NCBI RefSeq assembly: GCF_025717005.1
Contig: NZ_JAOVZU010000009.1
Coordinates: forward strand, 159,452-223,451
From: Actinotalea endophytica
GTDB lineage: Bacteria; Actinomycetota; Actinomycetes; Actinomycetales; Cellulomonadaceae
Direction of reading: 5' to 3'
DNA: 64,000 nt
Positions 51,201 through 60,900 of this stretch are shown piece after piece. The position numbers and the translations under genes were made by a program. Positions within the stretch are counted from its first letter, which is position 1, and every line of letters starts with the position of its first letter. Below the pieces are notes generated by a model. That model had not been told where the DNA came from, searched no databases, and saw nothing but the letters and a program-made list of their open reading frames with translations.

Positions 51201-52873
51201 ACGGAGCCGTCGGTCAGCACCTGCTCGCCGGCGGCGTGACGCTCGTGTCGGCGCTGGACGGCGTCTCCTCGGCGTCGACCGAGCTGCGTGCGGTGCTGTC
51301 CACCGATGCGGTGCCGACCGGCACCGGCGCGTGGATGCACCTCGAGGCGCGCCGGGTGTCGGCGACGAGCTGGTACGGGGGGCGGGTCCGGCTGCAGCCG
51401 GACGGCTCGGTCCAGCTGCACCTCACTCGCGGCAACGGGTCGCCATTCCTCGGCATCGTGGTGCCGGGCCTCACGTTCACCGCGGGCGACCGGATCGAGA
51501 CCCGGGTGCAGGTCGAGGGCGCCTCGCCCACGACGATCCGGGCCAAGATCTGGAAGGTGGGGGACGCCGAGCCGGCCGACTGGCAGCTGGTCGGCACCGA
51601 CTCGACCGCCGGCCTGCAGACCAGCGGTGGGATCGGCTTCCAGAGCTACCTCACCTCGGCCGCGAGCGCGCTCACGATGACCGTCGACGACGTCTGGGCC
51701 GGCGAGGTCGGCACGGTGCCGGGCAACCAGGCACCGGTCGCGGCGTTCACGGCCACGCCGTCGAACCTGGACGTGGCGCTGGACGGGACCGGGTCGTCGG
51801 ATGCGGACGGCACGGTGGTCGCGTACGACTGGGCCTTCGGTGACGGTGCCACGGGCAGCGGTGCGACGACGTCGCACACGTACGCCGCCGGGGGGACCTA
51901 CACCGTGACGTTGACGGTGACCGACGACCAGGGCGACACCGGCTCGGTGACCCACGACGTCACCGTCAGCGAGCCCGGCACCAACCAACCTCCGGTCGCG
52001 GCGTTCACGGCCACGCCGTCGAACCTGGACGTGGCGCTGGACGGGACCGGGTCGTCGGATCCGGACGGCACGGTGGTCGCGTACGACTGGGCCTTCGGTG
52101 ACGGTGCCACGGGCAGCGGTGCGACGACGTCGCACACGTACGCCGCCGGGGGGACCTACTCCGTGACGTTGACGGTGACCGACGACCAGGGCGACACCGG
52201 CTCGGTGAGCCAGGACGTCACGGTGACCGAGCCCCCGGCCGCCGGGGTCGTCGCCGCCGACGCGTTCACGCGCACGGTCGCGAACGGGTGGGGCGACGCG
52301 GACACCGGTGGGACGTGGACGACGGCCGGCACGGCCGGCCGCTTCGCCGTCGACGGTCAGGTCGGCACGTTCACCCATGTGCCGGGGCTGACCCTCGGCG
52401 CGTCCCTCGGGTCCGTCTCGGCCCTGTCGACCGACACCGTCGTGACCATCTCGCCGAGCGTGGTCCCCGACGGCAGCGGCGGCTGGGTGCACGTGCAGGG
52501 CCGTCGGGTCTCGGCGACGGAGTACTACGGTGCCCGGCTGCGGTTCAACGCGGACGGCACCGTCCAGCTCCACGTCACGCGCGGCAACGGCACGCCCGTC
52601 GCCGGCGGCGTGGTGCCCGGGCTGACCGTCGGTGCCGGCGACCAGGTGCGGGTCCGGGTGCTGGTGGAGGGCAGCGCGCCCACCACGGTCTCGGCCCGGG
52701 CATGGCTCGCCGGCGACACGGAGCCGACGACCTGGTTCACCACGACCTCGGACGCCACGGCCGCGCTCCAGGCGCCCGGCGGCATCGGCCTGCTGGCGTA
52801 CCTGAGCAGCAGCGTCACCAACGGCCCGGTGGTCTTCGCGTTCGACGACCTCGAGGTCACCAGCCTGGGCTGA
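48236..52873 (+). CDS. Giant secreted PKD/LamG protein 1
   Basis: 1545 residues from ATG 48236 (GGAGGAG upstream; frame open to 48140). Signal peptide ends near PAAQA (28). Residues about 30-440 form a propeller-like domain with repeated VYVGGEFTSAR/LYVAGSFTSIDGQ strands and Cys/His-rich WLEDCHGDTYSAYPVG...HKHFCGN. An FN3-like domain (about 442-545), a LamG/concanavalin-like domain (548-778, LWRLGESGGSTLDDTIG), two PKD domains (780-948), a beta-sandwich-like module (950-1160, LASDDFSRTVSGGWG), two near-identical PKD domains (1163-1330) and a second module (1335-1545) follow. There is no LPXTG motif or anchor at the C-terminus, so attachment would be non-covalent. Probably glycan-binding matrix or adhesion; no catalytic site recognised. 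Confidence 0.85.
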   Translation: MRRRPLSRLVAVILGLALVGVAAPAAQADTAPTAAGLPATVSSDPLPTVQINGVVWNQLIVGSTVYVGGEFTSARPAGSPAGTNEVSRTNLLAYDLTTGVLDPSFHPSTNAAVKDLAVSPDGSTLYVAGSFTSIDGQTRYRAAAFDVATGALTSWRPVINSRVSAIAATATTVAIGGIFTTVGGVTRNRVATVSAATGAPLAFDASVDDHGVLGVAISPDATTLAIGGNFTTVDGSSDPGYGLARLDLATGDLLPLPLNSEIRDAGDNSAILSIEGDASGFYGTGYHFHRAGNSEGVFAASWDTGELIWLEDCHGDTYSAYPVGDVVYVASHKHFCGNTGGFPQTTPWTYHRATALSNAAMRVNTADYWGYGDHPGTPAPEILTWYPDFNTGTYTGLTQGPWTVSGNSDYVLYGGEFTTVNGTAQQGLVRFARVGLAPNADGPRLTSSAFSLKATSGATGEVHVTWSANWDRDNETLTYRLYRSSTASTPLVVRPVTAKFWQLPNLGYTDRGLTPGSSQRYRVTATDASGNVAMSDWVTVTVAGSGSTGAYLAQLRADEPYALWRLGESGGSTLDDTIGWDPLTRGSGVGLGVTGAISGDGDTAASFDGTSSGIAIGTAADNGPSTFSVEAWFRTSSSAGGMIVGFGDRQSALSRTVNRHLYVDSGGRLSLGITAISFVTLRSSQRVDDGQWHQAVGTYSDGVATLYLDGQVVDTRNDIPMIRQLWGWWHVGGDQMRNWPNRPASDYLAGTIDDVSVYRSVLTDAQVAQHWSLGTSGVSLNDPPTAAFTATPGLLSVAVDGSASSDPDGTVVSYAWTFGDGGTATGATASHDYAAGGSYPITLTVTDDLGATDTLSQVVDVPEPPNQAPTASFSSSVTDLTVTLDGSSSTDPDGTVVSYLWDLGDGSTDTGATTSHTYAAGGTYTVELTVTDNDGAVGSVTGDVTVVAPEPGSALASDDFSRTVSGGWGSAQVGGAWTTTGTASRFAVDGAVGQHLLAGGVTLVSALDGVSSASTELRAVLSTDAVPTGTGAWMHLEARRVSATSWYGGRVRLQPDGSVQLHLTRGNGSPFLGIVVPGLTFTAGDRIETRVQVEGASPTTIRAKIWKVGDAEPADWQLVGTDSTAGLQTSGGIGFQSYLTSAASALTMTVDDVWAGEVGTVPGNQAPVAAFTATPSNLDVALDGTGSSDADGTVVAYDWAFGDGATGSGATTSHTYAAGGTYTVTLTVTDDQGDTGSVTHDVTVSEPGTNQPPVAAFTATPSNLDVALDGTGSSDPDGTVVAYDWAFGDGATGSGATTSHTYAAGGTYSVTLTVTDDQGDTGSVSQDVTVTEPPAAGVVAADAFTRTVANGWGDADTGGTWTTAGTAGRFAVDGQVGTFTHVPGLTLGASLGSVSALSTDTVVTISPSVVPDGSGGWVHVQGRRVSATEYYGARLRFNADGTVQLHVTRGNGTPVAGGVVPGLTVGAGDQVRVRVLVEGSAPTTVSARAWLAGDTEPTTWFTTTSDATAALQAPGGIGLLAYLSSSVTNGPVVFAFDDLEVTSLG
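51734..52218 (+). repeat. Near-identical PKD repeat pair (258-bp period) in giant protein 1
   Basis: CCGGTCGCGGCGTTCACGG starts at 51734 and again at 51992. About 225 bp of each unit are almost identical; single differences are G/C in the GATGCGGAC/GATCCGGAC codon and A/T in ACC/TCC. This suggests recent duplication or conversion. Confidence 0.85.
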
Positions 52874-52884
52874 TCGGGGCGACC

Positions 52885-52915
52885 GTCGGGGCTCGCACCG
52901 GGTGCGGGCCCCGAC
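52885..52915 (+). terminator. Terminator of giant protein 1
   Basis: GTCGGGGC-CGCA pairs with TGCG-GGCCCCGAC around CCGGG, 11 bases beyond the stop at 52873. It has one small bulge and no T-run. Confidence 0.65.
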
Positions 52916-52969
52916 GTGCTGCTCGAGGCCCCGCGACCGCTCTGCCGCGACGCCCGGGCGGCGGGACTT

Positions 52970-53015
52970 TTCACCCATGCGGCCGGGTGGAATTGTCCGA
53001 TTTGCCGCTTATCCT
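52970..53015 (+). promoter_or_regulatory. TTCACCC-N16-TTGTCCG promoter of giant protein 2
   Basis: TTCACCC (52970-52976), 16 bases containing GGGTGG, TTGTCCGATTTGCC (52993-53006) and -10 TATCCT (53010-53015). Leader of about 50 bases to ATG 53072. Confidence 0.7.
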
Positions 53016-53071
53016 TGGGCCGAGCACGGGCTTCCGTGCGGTGCGTGCAGTGCCTCACGAGGAGCCCCCCC

Positions 53072-56000
53072 ATGTCTCGTCTCTACCAGCGACGCCTGTG
53101 GGCGGCCACCGCCGCCTCCGCGATCGTCCTCGTCGGCCTGGCCGCGCCACCGGCGGCGGCCGACACCGCGCCGACCACGGCCGGGCTGCCCGCGACGGTG
53201 TCCTCCGACCCGTTGCCGACGGTCCAGATCAACGGCGTGGTGTGGAACCAGCTGATCGTCGGCAACACGGTCTACGTCGGTGGCGAGTTCACCTCGGCCC
53301 GGCCGGCCGGGTCCCCGGCAGGCACGAACGAGGTGCCGCGCTCCAACCTGCTCGCCTACGACCTGACGACCGGCGCGCTCATCACCTCCTTCGCGCCGGT
53401 GGTCAACGCGCAGGTCAAGGACCTCGCCGTGTCGCCCGACGGGAGGACGCTCTACGTCTCCGGGTCGTTCACGTCGATCGACAGCCAGACCCGGTACCGG
53501 GTCGCCGCGTTCGACGTCGCGACCGGCGCGCTCACCTCATGGCGCCCGGTCGTCAACTCGCGGGTCGACGCGATCGACGCGACGGCCACCACGGTGGCGA
53601 TCGGTGGGATCTTCACGACCGTCGGCGGGGTCACGCGCAACCGGGTCGCGACGGTGAGCGCGTCCACCGGCGCGCCGCTGGCCTTCGACGCAGCGGTGGA
53701 CGACCACGGCGTGCTCGGGCTGGCCATCGCGCCCGACGAGGCGTCGGTCGTGATCGCCGGCAACTTCACCTCGGTCGCGGGCTCGAACGACCCGGGCTAC
53801 GGCCTGGCTCGGCTCGACATGACCACCGGTGCGTCGCTCGCGCTGCCGGTGAACTCGGTCATCCGGGACGCGGGGGACAACTCCGCGATCCTCAGCCTGG
53901 AGGCGGACGAGAACGGCTTCTACGGGACCGGGTACCACTTCGGCCGGGCGGGCAACAGCGAGGGCGTGTTCTCGGCGAGCTGGGCCACCGGTGAGCTGAC
54001 CTGGCTCGAGGACTGCCACGGCGACACCTACTCGGCCTACCCGGTCGGTGACGTGGTGTACGCCGCCAGCCACAAGCACTACTGCGGCAACTCCGGCGGG
54101 TTCCCGCAGACCACGCCGTGGACGTACCACCGCGCGACGGCGATGACCAACGCCGCGATGCGCGTCAACACGGCCGACTACCTGGGCTACCCGGACCACC
54201 CCGGGACCCCCTCGCCGACGATCCTCTCGTGGTGGCCGGACATCAACGCGGGCACCTACACCGGCAAGACGCAGGGTCCGTGGACGGTGACCGGCAACGC
54301 GGACTACGTGCTGTACGGCGGTGAGTTCACCGAGGTCAACGGTGTGGGCCAGCAGGGTCTGGTGCGGTTCGCCCGAACCGACCTCGCCCCGAACGACGAC
54401 GGCCCGCGGCTGACGTCCTCGGCGTTCACGCTCAAGGCGACCTCCAGCGCGACCGGTGAGGTGCACCTGACCTGGACCGCGAACTGGGACCGGGACAACG
54501 AGACCCTGACCTACCGCCTCTACCGGTCCTCGACGGCATCGACGCCGCTCACGCTGCGGTCGGTGACCGCGAGGTTCTGGCAGCTGCCGATCCTCGGCTA
54601 CACCGACAAGGGGCTCAGCCCCGGGTCGAGCCAGCGCTACCGGGTCACCGCGACCGACGCGTTCGGCAACGTCGCGATGTCCGACTGGGTCACGGTGACG
54701 GTCGCCGGGTCCGGGACCACCAGCCCGTACCTCGCCCAGGTCCGCGCCGACGAGCCCTACGCCTTCTGGCGCCTGGGTGAGACGTCCGGCACCACGCTCG
54801 ACGACACGATCGGCTGGGACGACCAGACCAAGCTGTCCGGCGTGACCCTCGGGGCCACCGGCGGCATCGCGGGCGACACCGACGGCGCTGCGACCTTCAG
54901 CGGCTCGAGCAGCAACGGCTACACCTACGGCACCGTCGCGGACAACGGGCCGCGCACGTTCTCGGTCGAGGCCTGGATCAACACGACCACCACGACCGGC
55001 GGCAAGATCGTCGGCTTCGGCACCCGTCAGACGGGCACGTCGACGGTCGGTGACCGGCACCTCTACCTCGACAACTCGGGCCGGGTGAACTTCGGCACCC
55101 AGTCGCTGACGCTCGACACCGTGCGCAGCACGCAGGCGGTGAACGACGGCAAGTGGCACCACCTGGTCGGCACGTACACCGACGGCGTCCTGAAGCTCTA
55201 CGTGGACGGCGCGCTCGCCGCCTCGCGCAGCGACGTCTCGATGATCCGCGAGCTGTGGGGCTGGTGGCGGATCGGCGGCGACCGGCTGAACGGCTGGCCG
55301 AACCGTCCGAGCAGCGACTACTTCAAGGGCACGATCGACGACGTCGCCGTGTACCGCTCGGTGCTGTCGGCCGCGCAGATCCAGCAGCACTGGCTGCTCG
55401 GCTCCACCGGCGTCGGGTCCAACGTGGCGCCGACCGCAGACTTCACCGCGACCCCCGGGGTCCTCTCGGTCTCGGTCGACGGCAGCGCCTCGGTGGACAC
55501 GGACGGCACGATCGCGTCGTACGCCTGGCAGTTCGGTGACGGCGGGACGGCGACCGGCGCCACGGCGTCGCACACGTACGCGGCCGCCGGCACGTACACC
55601 GTGACGCTCACGGTCACCGACGACGACGGTGCGACCGGCACGCTCAGCAAGGTCGTCGACGTCCCAGGTGTCCCGAACGTTGCGCCCACGGCGGCGTTCA
55701 CGACCTCCGTGGCCGACCTGACGGTCGACGTGGACGGCTCGGGGTCGACCGACTCCGACGGCGTCGTGACCGCCTACGCGTGGGACTTCGGTGACGGTGG
55801 CTCGGCTACCGGCGCCACGGCGTCGCACACCTACGCGGCGGCCGGGACGTACACCGTGACGCTCGCGGTCACCGACGACGACGGTGCGGTCGGCACGAGC
55901 GCCCAGCAGGTCACGGTGACGGCCCCCGAGCCGGGGACCGCGCTGGCGTCCGACTCGTTCGGCCGTACGGTCTCCGGCGGCTGGGGGACCGCGCCCGTCG

Positions 56001-57721
56001 GCGGCGCCTGGACGACCACAGGGACCGCCAGCCGGTTCTCGGTGGACGGCCAGGTCGGCGTGCAGTCGCTGGTCGCCGGCACGACCCTGACCTCGTCGCT
56101 CGACGCCGTCTCGTCGGACTCGACCGAGGTGCGGGCAGTGCTGTCGGCGAGCTCCGTGCCGACCGGGACGGGCGCGTGGGTGCACGTCCAGGCTCGTCGC
56201 GTCTCGGCGACGAACTGGTACGGGGCACGCGTCCGGCTCCAGCCGGACGGCTCGGTCCAGCTGCACCTGACGCGCGGCAACGGCACCGCGGTCTCCGGGA
56301 TCGTGGTCCCGGGCCTGAGCTTCGCCGCGGGCGACCAGCTCAACGTCCGGGTCCAGGCCGACGGGACCTCGCCGACCACCGTGCGGGCCAAGGTCTGGAA
56401 GGTCGGCTCCACCGAGCCGGACGCCTGGCAGGTCGAGACGACCGACACGACCGCGGGCCTGCAGACGACCGGCGGCATCGGCTTCCAGAGCTACCTCACC
56501 TCGAGTGCGGCGAGCCCGGTGTCGATCACGGTCGACGACCTGTGGGCCGGTGCGGTGGGCACGAGCCCGGTCGTCGTGAACCAGGCGCCGGTGGCGGCGT
56601 TCAGCGCCACGCCGGCGGGGTTGTCGGTCGCGGTGGACGGTTCGGCGTCGTCGGACGACGGGACCGTGGTCTCCTACGCCTGGGACTTCGGTGACGGTGG
56701 TTCGGCGACCGGTGCGACCGCGTCGCACGACTACGCGGTCGGCGGGACGTACTCGGTGACCCTGACGGTCACCGACGACCAGGGCCTGACCGGTCAGCTC
56801 TCCCAGGACGTCACCGTCTCCGAGCCGGGCGTGAACCAGGCGCCGGTGGCGGCGTTCAGCGCCACCCCGGCGGGGTTGTCGGTCGCGGTGGACGGTTCGG
56901 CGTCGTCGGACGACGGGACCGTGGTCTCGTACGCCTGGGACTTCGGTGACGGTGGTTCGGCGACCGGTGCGACCGCGTCGCACGACTACGCGGCGGGCGG
57001 GACGTACTCGGTGACCCTGACGGTCACCGACGACCAGGGCGTGACCGGTCAGCTGTCGCAGGACGTCACCGTGACCGAGCCGCCCGCGGCCGGCGTGATC
57101 GCGGCCGACGCGTTCGCGCGGACCGTGTCCGGCGGCTGGGGCACGGCGGACACCGGCGGGGACTGGGCCCTGACGGGCACGGCGAGCCGGTTCGCGGTGG
57201 ACGGCACCGCCGGGACCATGACGCTGGTCCCGGGGCTCACGCTCGCCACGGCCCTCGGCTCGGTGTCGGCGACCTCGACCGACACGGTCGTGACGATCGC
57301 GCCCAGCGTGATCCCGAACGGCAGCGGCGCCTGGGTGCACGTCCAGGGCAGGCGGGTCTCGGCGACCGAGTACTACGGCGCACGGCTGCGGCTCAACGCC
57401 GACGGCACCGTCCAGCTCCATGTGACCCGCGGCAACGGGACGGTCGTGGCGGGCGGCACGGTGCCCGGCCTCACCCTGGCTGCCGGGGACCAGGTGCGGG
57501 TCCGGGTCGAGGTGTCCGGGACCAACCCGACTACCGTCCAGGCACGCGCGTGGAAGGTGGGCACCGACGAGCCGACGACCTGGTTCGCGACCGCGACGGA
57601 CACCACCGCGGCTCTGCAGGTGCCCGGCGGGGTCGGCCTGATCGGGTACCTGACCAGCAGCGCGACCAACGGGCCCCTGGTGCTGGCCTACGACGACCTC
57701 GAGGTGCTCGACCTCAACTGA
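53072..57721 (+). CDS. Giant secreted PKD/LamG protein 2
   Basis: 1549 residues from ATG 53072 (GAGGAG upstream). Same architecture as giant protein 1: signal peptide (IVLVGLAAPPAAA), propeller-like domain with VYVGGEFTSARPAG and WLEDCHGDTYSAYPVG, FN3-like, LamG (FWRLGETSGTTLDDTIGWDD), two PKD, beta-sandwich-like module, two PKD (255-bp near-identical units), second module. The last two PKD units read DGSASSDDGTVVSYAW, one residue shorter than the usual DPDGT form, in both copies. Clearly a paralog made by tandem duplication of the whole gene. Confidence 0.85.
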   Translation: MSRLYQRRLWAATAASAIVLVGLAAPPAAADTAPTTAGLPATVSSDPLPTVQINGVVWNQLIVGNTVYVGGEFTSARPAGSPAGTNEVPRSNLLAYDLTTGALITSFAPVVNAQVKDLAVSPDGRTLYVSGSFTSIDSQTRYRVAAFDVATGALTSWRPVVNSRVDAIDATATTVAIGGIFTTVGGVTRNRVATVSASTGAPLAFDAAVDDHGVLGLAIAPDEASVVIAGNFTSVAGSNDPGYGLARLDMTTGASLALPVNSVIRDAGDNSAILSLEADENGFYGTGYHFGRAGNSEGVFSASWATGELTWLEDCHGDTYSAYPVGDVVYAASHKHYCGNSGGFPQTTPWTYHRATAMTNAAMRVNTADYLGYPDHPGTPSPTILSWWPDINAGTYTGKTQGPWTVTGNADYVLYGGEFTEVNGVGQQGLVRFARTDLAPNDDGPRLTSSAFTLKATSSATGEVHLTWTANWDRDNETLTYRLYRSSTASTPLTLRSVTARFWQLPILGYTDKGLSPGSSQRYRVTATDAFGNVAMSDWVTVTVAGSGTTSPYLAQVRADEPYAFWRLGETSGTTLDDTIGWDDQTKLSGVTLGATGGIAGDTDGAATFSGSSSNGYTYGTVADNGPRTFSVEAWINTTTTTGGKIVGFGTRQTGTSTVGDRHLYLDNSGRVNFGTQSLTLDTVRSTQAVNDGKWHHLVGTYTDGVLKLYVDGALAASRSDVSMIRELWGWWRIGGDRLNGWPNRPSSDYFKGTIDDVAVYRSVLSAAQIQQHWLLGSTGVGSNVAPTADFTATPGVLSVSVDGSASVDTDGTIASYAWQFGDGGTATGATASHTYAAAGTYTVTLTVTDDDGATGTLSKVVDVPGVPNVAPTAAFTTSVADLTVDVDGSGSTDSDGVVTAYAWDFGDGGSATGATASHTYAAAGTYTVTLAVTDDDGAVGTSAQQVTVTAPEPGTALASDSFGRTVSGGWGTAPVGGAWTTTGTASRFSVDGQVGVQSLVAGTTLTSSLDAVSSDSTEVRAVLSASSVPTGTGAWVHVQARRVSATNWYGARVRLQPDGSVQLHLTRGNGTAVSGIVVPGLSFAAGDQLNVRVQADGTSPTTVRAKVWKVGSTEPDAWQVETTDTTAGLQTTGGIGFQSYLTSSAASPVSITVDDLWAGAVGTSPVVVNQAPVAAFSATPAGLSVAVDGSASSDDGTVVSYAWDFGDGGSATGATASHDYAVGGTYSVTLTVTDDQGLTGQLSQDVTVSEPGVNQAPVAAFSATPAGLSVAVDGSASSDDGTVVSYAWDFGDGGSATGATASHDYAAGGTYSVTLTVTDDQGVTGQLSQDVTVTEPPAAGVIAADAFARTVSGGWGTADTGGDWALTGTASRFAVDGTAGTMTLVPGLTLATALGSVSATSTDTVVTIAPSVIPNGSGAWVHVQGRRVSATEYYGARLRLNADGTVQLHVTRGNGTVVAGGTVPGLTLAAGDQVRVRVEVSGTNPTTVQARAWKVGTDEPTTWFATATDTTAALQVPGGVGLIGYLTSSATNGPLVLAYDDLEVLDLN
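56581..57085 (+). repeat. Near-identical PKD repeat pair (255-bp period) in giant protein 2
   Basis: CCAGGCGCCGGTGGCGGCGT begins at 56581 and 56836. The units differ at only a few bases (for example ACGCCG/ACCCCG and GACTACGCGGTC/GCG). Confidence 0.85.
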
Positions 57722-57727
57722 CCGTCG

Positions 57728-57769
57728 GACGACGAGGGCCCCGCGCTGCGGCACGGGGCCCTCGTCGTC
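57728..57769 (+). terminator. Terminator of giant protein 2
   Basis: GACGACGAGGGCCCCG (57728-57743) pairs perfectly with CGGGGCCCTCGTCGTC (57754-57769), seven bases beyond the stop. Confidence 0.85.
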
Positions 57770-57798
57770 GTCACCCGCAAGCGTGACGATGGTCAAGT

Positions 57799-57844
57799 TT
57801 CACCCTTCTGGCGGGGTAGAAATGTCCGAATTGCCCCGTACCCT
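57799..57844 (+). promoter_or_regulatory. TTCACCC-N16-ATGTCCG promoter of giant protein 3
   Basis: TTCACCC (57799-57805), 16 bases containing GGGGTAGAA, ATGTCCGAATTGCC (57822-57835) and -10 TACCCT (57839-57844). Spacing is identical to the promoter at 52970, including the 17 bases from the second box to the -10. Confidence 0.7.
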
Positions 57845-57905
57845 GGGCCGGAAGCACGCGGGACTCCCCTCATGCCGCGCGCCGACCCCGAACGAGGAGC
57901 ACCAC

Positions 57906-60900
57906 ATGTCTCGACCTGCCCCGAGGCGCCTCTGGGCCGCCGTCGCCGTCATGTCACTCGCGATCGTCGGGGTGGGAGCTCCAGCGGCGTACGCCGACAC
58001 GGCGCCCGCGTCGGCGACCGAGCCGCTCACGGTCTCCTCGGACCCGTTGCCGACCGTGCAGATCAACGGCGTTGCCTGGGTCCAGCTGATCGTCGGCAAC
58101 ACGGTGTACGTCGGCGGCGAGTTCACCTCCGCCCGTCCGGCCGGGTCGCCGCTCGGCACCAACGAGGTGCCGCGGTCGAACCTGCTGGCCTACAACCTGC
58201 AGACCGGCGTGCTGATCAGCTCCTTCAACCACGTGGTCAACGCCCAGGTCAAGGACCTCGCGGTGTCGCCCGACGGCAGCACGCTCTACATCGGCGGCTC
58301 GTTCACCCAGGTCGACGGGCAGAACCGCTACCGCGCCGCGGCGATCGACGTGGCCACCGGAGCGCTGACCTCCTTCCGCCCGGTCGTCAACGCCACGGTC
58401 ACGGCGATCTCCGCGACCGACACGACGGTCTGGCTCGCCGGCTCGCTCACCAACGTCAACGGTCAGGCACGGCAGAAGGTCGCGGCGGTCAACGCCGGTA
58501 CGGGTCTGGTCACGCAGAGCTTCACCGCCACCGTGGAGAACGGCACGCCCCTGGCGATGGTGCTCGCGCCCGACCAGGCGTCGGTCGTGATCGGTGGTTC
58601 GTTCACCAGCGTCTCCGGCTCGAGCGACCCCGGCTACGGGCTCGCCCGGCTCGACTCGACGACCGGCGCGGTGCTGCCGCTGCCGGTGAACACGTACATC
58701 CAGGACGCCGGTACCGCGTCGGCGGTCCTGAGCCTCGAGAGCGACGGGGAGCACTTCTACGGATCCGGCTACCACTTCGGCGGCGGCGGGAACATGGAGG
58801 GGTCGTTCTCGGCCGACTGGGCGACCGGCAGCCTCACCTGGGTCGAGGACTGCCACGGCGACACCTACTCGGTCTTCCCGGCCGGCGACGCCGTCTACTC
58901 GGCGAGCCATAAGCACTACTGCGGCAACTCGGGCGGCTTCCCGCAGACGACGCCGTGGACCTACCACCGCGCGACCGCGACCACGAAGACGGCCGAGCGG
59001 ATCAACACGGCCGACCCGTACGGCTACCCGGACCACGACGGCGAGCCGTCGCCGCAGTTCCTGAACTGGTACCCGGACATCAACGTCGGCACCTACACCG
59101 GCAAGTCCCAGGGGCCGTGGACGGTCAGCGGGAACGACCAGTACGTGCTGTACGGCGGCGAGTTCACGATGGTGAACAGCACAGCCCAGCAGGGGCTCGT
59201 GCGCTTCGCCATGCCGTCGACCGCGCCGAACCTGGACGGGCCGCGCTCGTCGGGTGCGAACTTCTCGATCTCGGCGACCTCCTTCGCGACCGGGACGGCG
59301 CGGGTCAGCTGGTCGGCCAACTGGGACCGCGACAACGAGACGCTGAGCTACGCGCTCTACCGGAACAGCACCGCGAGCGACCCGATCTACACCACGACGC
59401 TCACGACGCCGTTCTGGGACCTGCCGCGGATGGGCTTCACCGACACCGGCCTGACACCCGGGTCGACGGCGAGATACCGGGTGATCGCGACCGACCCGTG
59501 GGGCAACTTCGCGATGACCGACTGGGTGACGGTCACGGTGGCGGACTCGGGCGACCTGTCGGCCTACGCCAGCGATGTGCTCAACGACGGCGCCTCGACC
59601 TACTGGCGCCTCGGCGAGCCCTCCGGTGACGTCGCGTTCGACTGGGCGGGCTTCGACGACGCCACCGTCGGCACCGGCGTGACCCGCGGGGTCGCGAGCG
59701 CGATCGGCGACAGCGACCAGGCGTCCTCGTTCGACGGCACGTCGAACGGCACGGTGATCAGCCAGAACCTGATCCAGGGGCCGGACACCTTCACGCTCGA
59801 GGCGTGGTTCCGCACGACGACCACCGCGGGCGGCAAGATCGTCGGCTTCGGCAACGCGTCGTCCGGCGGTAGCAGCAGCTACGACCGGCACGTCTACATG
59901 AACACCGCGGGCCAGGTGGTCTTCGGCGTGTGGATCGGCAGCCAGGCCACGGTCGCCTCGTCGCAGGCCTACAACGACGGCGAGTGGCACCACGTCGTCG
60001 CCTCCCTCGGGTCGAACGGTGAGCGGCTCTACGTCGACGGTCAGCAGGTCGGCTCGCGAGCGACGCCGACCGCCGGACAGGCGTACCAGGGCTACTGGCG
60101 CGTCGGCGGCGACACCGGCTGGGACGGCACCAGCTACTTCGCCGGTGACATCGACGACGTCGCGATCTACCCGACGGTGGTCGACTACCAGACGGTCGTC
60201 GACCACTTCACGGCGGGCGGCGGCACCGTCGAGCTGCCGCCGGTGCCGGCCGACGCGTACGGCGCCGCGGTGCAGAGCCTCCTGCCCGACCTCTACTGGC
60301 GGCTCGACGAGACGTCGGGCACCGACGCGGCCGACACCGGGTGGTTCGACAACCCGGGTGTGTACCGCAGCGGCTACACGCTCGGTACCGACGGTGCGCT
60401 CACCGGGGTCGCCGACTCCGCCGTCACGTTCGACGGCGTCTCCGGCCTGGTCTCCAGCGCGAGCACGTTCGTCAACCCGACGACGTACTCCGAGGAGCTC
60501 TGGTTCCGGACGACCTCGACGAACGGCGGCAAGCTGATCGGCTTCGGCAACAACGCCACCGGCACGTCGACGAACTACGACCGGCACGTCTACATGGAGA
60601 CCGACGGCCGGCTGACGTTCGGTGTGTGGACCGGCCAGACGAACACCATCACGTCGCCGCTGTCGTACAACGACGGCCAGTGGCACCACATGGTCGCGAC
60701 GCAGTCGTCGGCCGGGATGGTGCTCTACGTCGACGGCGCGGCGGTGGGCACCAACCCGCAGACGGCGGCCCAGAGCTACACCGGGTACTGGCGCGTCGGC
60801 GGTGACACCACCTGGGGTCCGCAGCCGTGGTTCGCCGGCGACATCGACGAGGTCGCGGTGTACTCCCAGGCGCTGGACGCCACGACCGTCGCCGAGCACT

